A stretch of 64,000 nt of DNA, taken from NCBI GenBank assembly GCA_019925105.1, contig JAHGAU010000015.1:372001-436000 (forward strand). The letters run 5' to 3'. Below, piece by piece: positions 58,946-64,000 of the stretch. This DNA is from Niebla homalea (lineage: Eukaryota > Ascomycota > Lecanoromycetes > Lecanorales > Ramalinaceae). The notes under the pieces are model-generated. The model ran no database searches. It was not told where the DNA came from and saw only the letters and a list, made by a program, of their open reading frames with translations. How positions within the stretch are numbered: the first letter of the stretch is position 1; each line of letters starts with the position of its first letter. Both the position numbers and the translations under genes were made by a program.

Positions 58946-61498
58946 TGATTTGGAGAGTGGGGTACATCCGATCTGTATGCAATATGTGAGAACGGCAAGA
59001 TCACCCTAAAATTGGTAACTATAAGCAGAGGCGCGACGTGGAGGGGATATCGACCTGGGAGCATCGTTAAGAAGTAGCTAATCTAGCCTCATTAGGGAAC
59101 CTGCTCTGATCGTCACCTCAAAACAGTAACAGTCTCTCAGAGATCTCACACAATGACAGGTTGCGAGAATTCAGTGGCCACCACTCAATCTCCTCAGTTG
59201 ATCGCGTATCCATCCGCACGGCAAGGCTGAAGATCTGTTGGCTTGATCATCCGCAACCGAACGATCTCTACGGGGTGACTCACCATGCACATGGAAGATC
59301 AAAATGTCATGTACCAATCCACAAGCCATGCAATGTTCCCCGTCCTCGACCGTGCGACCAGATGGAGTCCCCTGGTTTCCTGCCGATCCCCCGAGCTCCA
59401 ACGATAGAGAACAATCAAGTCGTTTCAGTAAGCAGGCCGCCCGCCCCCGGTTGACAATCTGCATGAAAGACAGCAAAGACAAGGTTTTCAGAGCCATGGG
59501 ACGCACTGGCGCTCATCCAATGCGCCTTTGACGTACGTTGAGGGAGACAGGACGGGGATCAAGAGCTACATTATTATTTCTTCGAGCATTATTGGAGAAT
59601 CGGTCAGGCAATATAGCCTAAGACTCTACGCATCTCTACTGCTCCGTACCACCAAAAAGGATCGCGCCATACATGACAAGGCTCGGCTTGACAGCGGACT
59701 GTGCCGATCAATCAAATTGTATATCGTGGTTGAAACAAGCTGATTCGTGCCTCATGCAGGCCCTCATGCAGGCGACATCCCCTTCGCAATCGGGGCGATT
59801 GAACGGCACATCCGGGCCGCTGAACTACTGCCTAGAAATGCCTTGCAGGACTCTCCCATGTTACTGTAGCTTCTGTGGCCACCTTGTCCAGGCTACCTAA
59901 TCTTGCAGTCTCTTGTACACACAAAATGTATGTGATTGACCAGCGTCGCAACCAGCCCGATCGCTCTGCGGGGTATACCGTATTGGTGATCAATCGATTG
60001 TCACCCAATTATATTGGCAGGGTACTCGATCTGTTCTTAATTTGCTCTTGATCTTTTATCGAAAGTTTTCACCTTTCCAAGAGTACCCGGGGGAATGAGA
60101 ATGAGCGTGACCTAGACCCTACTGAGAGATCCGTTGTTTCAGAGCCTGACCAACCTATGACGAATAGTAGGTCCTGTTTGAGGGGGGATGTTATGCACAA
60201 TGAAGTTGCTTGAGACAGTTGGACAGGGTCTACCAGATAGTTTTTAGTCGCAATTTGAGCCGTCTACTGCCCCAAAATCTCGCTCAGCATCCATAATGAA
60301 GCCTTTCATTCACTGTCAACATCAATACACACATCAAAAGTATCTCTCCTACCTAATCTGTGCTGCTGCGATGATCATTTTACCTCTGCCTTCTCTCTTA
60401 CTAGAGGAATCTAGCAGACTGCTCCCTCCCTTCATGCCTAGCTATAGCCCACACAGTAATTTGATGGCCTTGGTTCCACTGGCTGCTTCTATCGTAGGGG
60501 TGATTCAAGAGAAAGTCTTCGGTATCCCCTTCAAACCTCAAAGCCTTTTCAAACGAAAAGATCCCACCCTTATTGACTGAAACATACGGCATGACAGAAA
60601 TCAAAAACCCTCTCCAAACACCAATTCCTCCTTGAGGAGCGAGCATCATACGAAGATCACCTCACCTGGAGCCTCATTCCCAGACTACCAGCCTAGGAAG
60701 GCCTGCTACAAGAAGAGTTCTTCCTATTGCAACGCTCAGCCATTCGACCAGGCCCCGAGAAGTGGACAGCTCAGGATCATGCTTTCCCAATCATCTTTTC
60801 ACGCAGTTCTTTCCACGTGTCATCCCACACACTCACGAACTGTATTTCAAGAGGAGACACGGTCATTCCTGGCTTCAAAGCACAGCGAAGAATACAAAAA
60901 AGCATTACAATTTGTCATATCCACAAACCCTTAGCAGTGAATCCCCCTTGCCGAGCTCCACCTATTGCCAAGCATTGCTCCGTCTCCCAAACAGATGCAA
61001 AGTCTTTCGTTCGCAGAGGAAGAGAAAGAAGCTCTCCTACAGACCATGGGGAGCTTCTCATGACAGCAGGCTCCTCGACGACTACCTTGGAACGAGTGCA
61101 GTCCGGGCATGAGCAACACCCATACTTTCAGACCCAGACATCATCGTCAGTCGTCCTTCCACACGGATAACATTTTTTGAAAATATGCTGCCATACGCTT
61201 CCCCAAGACCTGAATAAAGGGCTAGGATGAGCACAATTTTCGTTTCCTCCCACCTGCGCTACAAGAGTTGGTGTCCGTTTACGAAAAGCTTGATCAAAGC
61301 ATGAAGAGAGTCTGCTGCCTCTGGCAGAAGCTGCCACACACTTGCTTTGCTTCGCCAACCCATGACACACACACACACACATACACAGATCTTTTTTACC
61401 AGAAGTTTGATGAGCCTTTTCCACGCTCCGGCTCTCTAATAAAGTATGTAGCAATATCGGTCCCCCCCCCAAAATCTGTGTGAAGACTTGGGCCAAGG
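58946..61498. other. Gene-poor stretch
   Basis: No supported gene. A direct repeat CCTCATGCAGG occurs twice at about 59751-59774, and a short (CA)n run at 61367-61386. A 94-codon frame at 60296-60580 has no recognisable content. Confidence 0.45.
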
Positions 61499-61840
61499 CT
61501 ACCCAATATTTACTGCCTGAGCGTCGGAGCCACAGCTACATACCTGGCCCACTGGCACTGATGATATTGAGAGTGGTGAAGAGGCGAGATGATCTGGCAT
61601 TTCGCAGTTGGGGAGGTTGATCCATGCGGAACGGGTATGGTCAGGAAGTGGATGTGCGACGACACCACAAAACCGACAGAAAAACCATTTGGAGCTGTAT
61701 GGTGGGTGACTTACCGGGAAAACCATGACGAATGGGTCCAGCTCATCCAAGACAATTTCGAACCGGAACATGGAGCCACCATTGGCACATCTGAAGCGTA
61801 CGTGTTGCGGGCACCAGAAGTCACATTGGTTTATTATTCA
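61499..61840 (-). pseudogene. Cys-rich fragment, possibly GFA/DUF636-like
   Basis: A frame without a start codon at its 5' end reads FWCPQHVRFRCANGG, MFRFEIVLDELDPFVMVFP, then KWFFCRFCGVVAHPLPDHTR followed by WINLPNCEMPD. The later part resembles the C-terminal half of GFA (glutathione-dependent formaldehyde-activating) proteins, where an FC-x2-CG pair is followed by a W-I-x-V/L segment. The family's N-terminal C-x-C-G motif is not visible. GTAAGT, TATCATCAG and GTATGT splice-like sites interrupt it. I read it as a truncated or decayed gene; the assignment is weak. Confidence 0.3.
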
Positions 61841-62800
61841 TGTTGACGGTTCTTATGAATGGGACGGGAATAAAAAGCTTCTCAGCCCTGTCATTCAACG
61901 AGGCTATACATACATACGTGAGGGGAGAGATGAGGCAAAAAAATGCCAAAAACCGGGTCACTGGATGAGGCCGCTAAAGGAGGGAAGGATGGATGGCAAG
62001 TCATGTTGCATGACATGCTAGATTGCGTTGCCGGGACACAGCCGAGTCTGACACCTCCCACCGACAACAGAGGGTGAATTCTAGAAACTACACAAAGGTA
62101 AAATTCTTGTTGATGGCAGGGTATGGAGGCAGAGAAAACGGGCGAGCCATTTGAACCGGTTCCATGTCAAAGAGGAAGAAAGAGAGAAGCCCGGGTTGGC
62201 ACGGTGAACAGTTTGCATGTCTCGTGGCGACCAGGTTTCCTTCAACTGTTTGCGGTTCTGGGACACCGGATTTCGAATCTGATGCTTCCTTGCTCATCGG
62301 ATATGCCATCCTCTTAACCACCTTACCTGCTCGCGCTGACTCATCACATTCATCCACACTAGGTCGTCTTCCTCGACAACAACATTATCCACATGAGTGT
62401 ATCAGACAACTACAAGCAAGCACAAGACATCTTGACTTTCTCAATGAAACAAGTAATGACAGGCGATCGAACATTTACTCAACACATGCTCCGAAGAGTG
62501 CACCATGCTCCTCTTCACAATACCATCCCATCCCAAAGCACCTAGCGAGCTCACACATACACACAGCCCCTCACCGCACCAGCAGACATTCACTCACATC
62601 CTGTTTCTCTCTCTCTCCTATCTACACTCATCAATGAATGCCTTCCCACCCCCCACCACCCCCCCAAACCTTCTCACTTTCAAGCTCTGCAAACCCCACC
62701 CATTCCCCCCATTCCAGCACCCATGCCACGACACCCTCGTCCGTGCTCGCCTCCCCACACCTCCCTTGCCGCTCGCCCCATCCGCCGTCATTGATGCTCG
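61841..62800. other. Intergenic, CT-rich towards its end
   Basis: At 62580-62632 a CT-rich leader-like sequence precedes ATG 62632, opening MNAFPPPTTPPNLLTFKLCK with C-ending codons to a stop at 62870. It overlaps the candidate gene on the other strand, so at most one is real over the overlap. Confidence 0.35.
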
Positions 62801-62991
62801 TCACGTGGTCGTCGCTAGCCTCACCTCACCTGCGCCGACCTGGCGGGAACGTCCGGGAGCGAACTTGTAGCCTTTGTCCTTGTGGTCGTGGCTCGTGGTG
62901 AGGGCAACGCTCCAGGTGCCGGTCTTATTGTTGGGGTTTCGGGAGAGGAGGTACTGGTGGAGGAGAATTGTTGGTTGGAGTAGTGGCCCAT
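62801..62991 (-). CDS. Small protein candidate with a frame break
   Basis: From ATG 62991 the frame reads MGHYSNQQFSST; one base out of register it reads QYLLSRNPNNKTGTWSVALT and HDHKDKGYKFAPGRSRQVG with strongly C-ending codons. The two frames meet within CTCCTCCACCAG. A GTGAGG donor follows at about 62829, otherwise the second frame stops at 62801. Upstream on the minus strand lie 250 bases of CT-rich leader and a CCCTATAAGTAT TATA-like box near 63.57 kb, as in highly expressed fungal genes. Unknown family. Confidence 0.4.
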
Positions 62992-64000
62992 CGAGATGGG
63001 ATGTCAGTTGGTGCTCTGTTTGATGGCGTGCGTGTGTGAGTGGATGCCTCGGTCGTGTTTGTTTGAAGGGAGCGGTAAGTCGTCACGGAGTTGGTGAGGA
63101 TGATAGATTTGATTGGGGAAAAGAGAGCGAGCTAATCAGCTGAAGGAGTGTCAGTGGATGGTGATCTCAAGGATGATGGTGAGAGGAAGTGTCAGGACGC
63201 CCAATGAAGGAGGGGTAGGTGTTGTGTGTGGAATTGGAGGGCGTGGGGAACAGGATGCTAGATTAGAAGGGCACGAAGATGAATTGTAGGTGCTGGGGTC
63301 TTTGTGGTCGAGCCTGGTAGAGATATGGTCCTCGTACTATGGGTGCAAGATGAAAGATTCAGGGTGACGCACTCCTTGCTTAGGGGCTAGGTGGATGATA
63401 CGAGCTTTGGTCTGACAGGAAGTCGGGTTGATAGCAGAGCTTCGTGATATCTGAACTGTACAGCCAGGTCTTTCAACGTCTCCTGAATCACAACATCAAA
63501 GTGGGATGAGAAGCATGAAGACTTTCAAAGCCGATATCAGAACCAGACAGTGAGAACAGAATACTTATAGGGCAAGCAATCAACCAATCAGTACCGCTGT
63601 GATATGTTGGTCTCGACCCTACGCCTGCTGAAGGCCTGAGTATATCGTTGCACGATCGCCATCCAACTGATGATTACGTTGGCTATGATTAGTAGCACCT
63701 CAGCAAGCCGTTGGAAGATGAAACGTTCGATGGTACGTTATTGCGGGGAGCTGAAGTCAAGTATAGATGAATGACGAAGGAGTTAATGTATTCCTACAAG
63801 ATTGACAAGCCACGCTCCTACAATACAGAAAAGGGGGCATCGATCGCGTGAGCACTATCAACCTTTGCGTGTTGGTTCAGCGGCAGTGGACTCAAGGACA
63901 ACTCCAATTAATGCTGGAGGCTTGCATTGTTTTCTAAGGAGAGAATTTAAAGCTCAGCAAAAGATCAAGGTCGCTAGCCAACCAACAAGAGCATTTTGCA
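62992..64000. promoter_or_regulatory. CT-rich leader and promoter-like region (minus strand), then nothing
   Basis: Read on the minus strand, 63.0-63.3 kb is pyrimidine-rich with CACACA and CATCACC runs, and a TATA-like CCCTATAAG lies near 63571. Beyond 63.6 kb I see no feature. Confidence 0.35.

Overview
The window is nuclear DNA of a filamentous ascomycete (Pezizomycotina; a Dothideomycete is my guess, not a measured assignment). Evidence: genes are split by 46-120 base introns with GTRNGY donors, CTAAC/CTGAC branch points and CAG/TAG acceptors; codons prefer C or G at the third position; and the gene set (NudF/LIS1, Erg27 with a long C-terminal half, two CFEM proteins, epsin, an XMAP215 TOG protein, GH20 hexosaminidase, PTS2 thiolase) is typical of moulds. 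Many open frames that look intact start at TTG or GTG, so I moved starts to ATG codons or joined exons by matching intron phase.

Left part (1-13.5 kb): a small three-exon gene at 1.7-2.5 kb, then a 1 kb block of pyrimidine, purine and GT repeats, the mitochondrial i-AAA protease (Yme1 type), a centrosomin-motif (Cnn_1N) spindle-pole/MTOC protein, and a mitochondrial-like DnaJC28/DUF1992 protein, all on the minus strand. Middle (13.8-31.7 kb): an ING/PHD chromatin reader (+) convergent with the sterol 3-ketoreductase Erg27 (-), a CFEM transmembrane protein (+), the TOG-domain microtubule polymerase (-), a small secreted protein (-), NudF (+) and poly(A)-binding protein (-). Three of these (Cnn_1N protein, TOG protein, NudF) act on microtubules or dynein.

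Right-middle (31.7-55 kb): a gene-poor stretch with a 139-bp hAT-type MITE, peroxisomal 3-ketoacyl-CoA thiolase (-), a GH20 hexosaminidase with a problematic 5' end (+), a secreted CFEM-like protein (-), a type II membrane PC-esterase-like protein (-), a mitochondrial PDK/BCKDK-type kinase (+), an unrecognised Cys/His-rich protein (+), a low-complexity Pro-rich/acidic gene (-), epsin (-) and a four-finger C2H2 transcription factor (-).

Right end (55-64 kb): about 8 kb in which I can support no complete gene, only protein-like fragments at 56.9, 58.7 and 61.5 kb, followed by a small minus-strand gene candidate at 62.8-63.0 kb whose two halves lie in different frames. I found no convincing tRNA, rRNA or CRISPR array. 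I see no operon-like or biosynthetic cluster; the genes are mostly housekeeping, and the unusual signals are the MITE, apparent frameshifts in the poly(A)-binding protein and two low-complexity genes, and several uncharacterised small genes.
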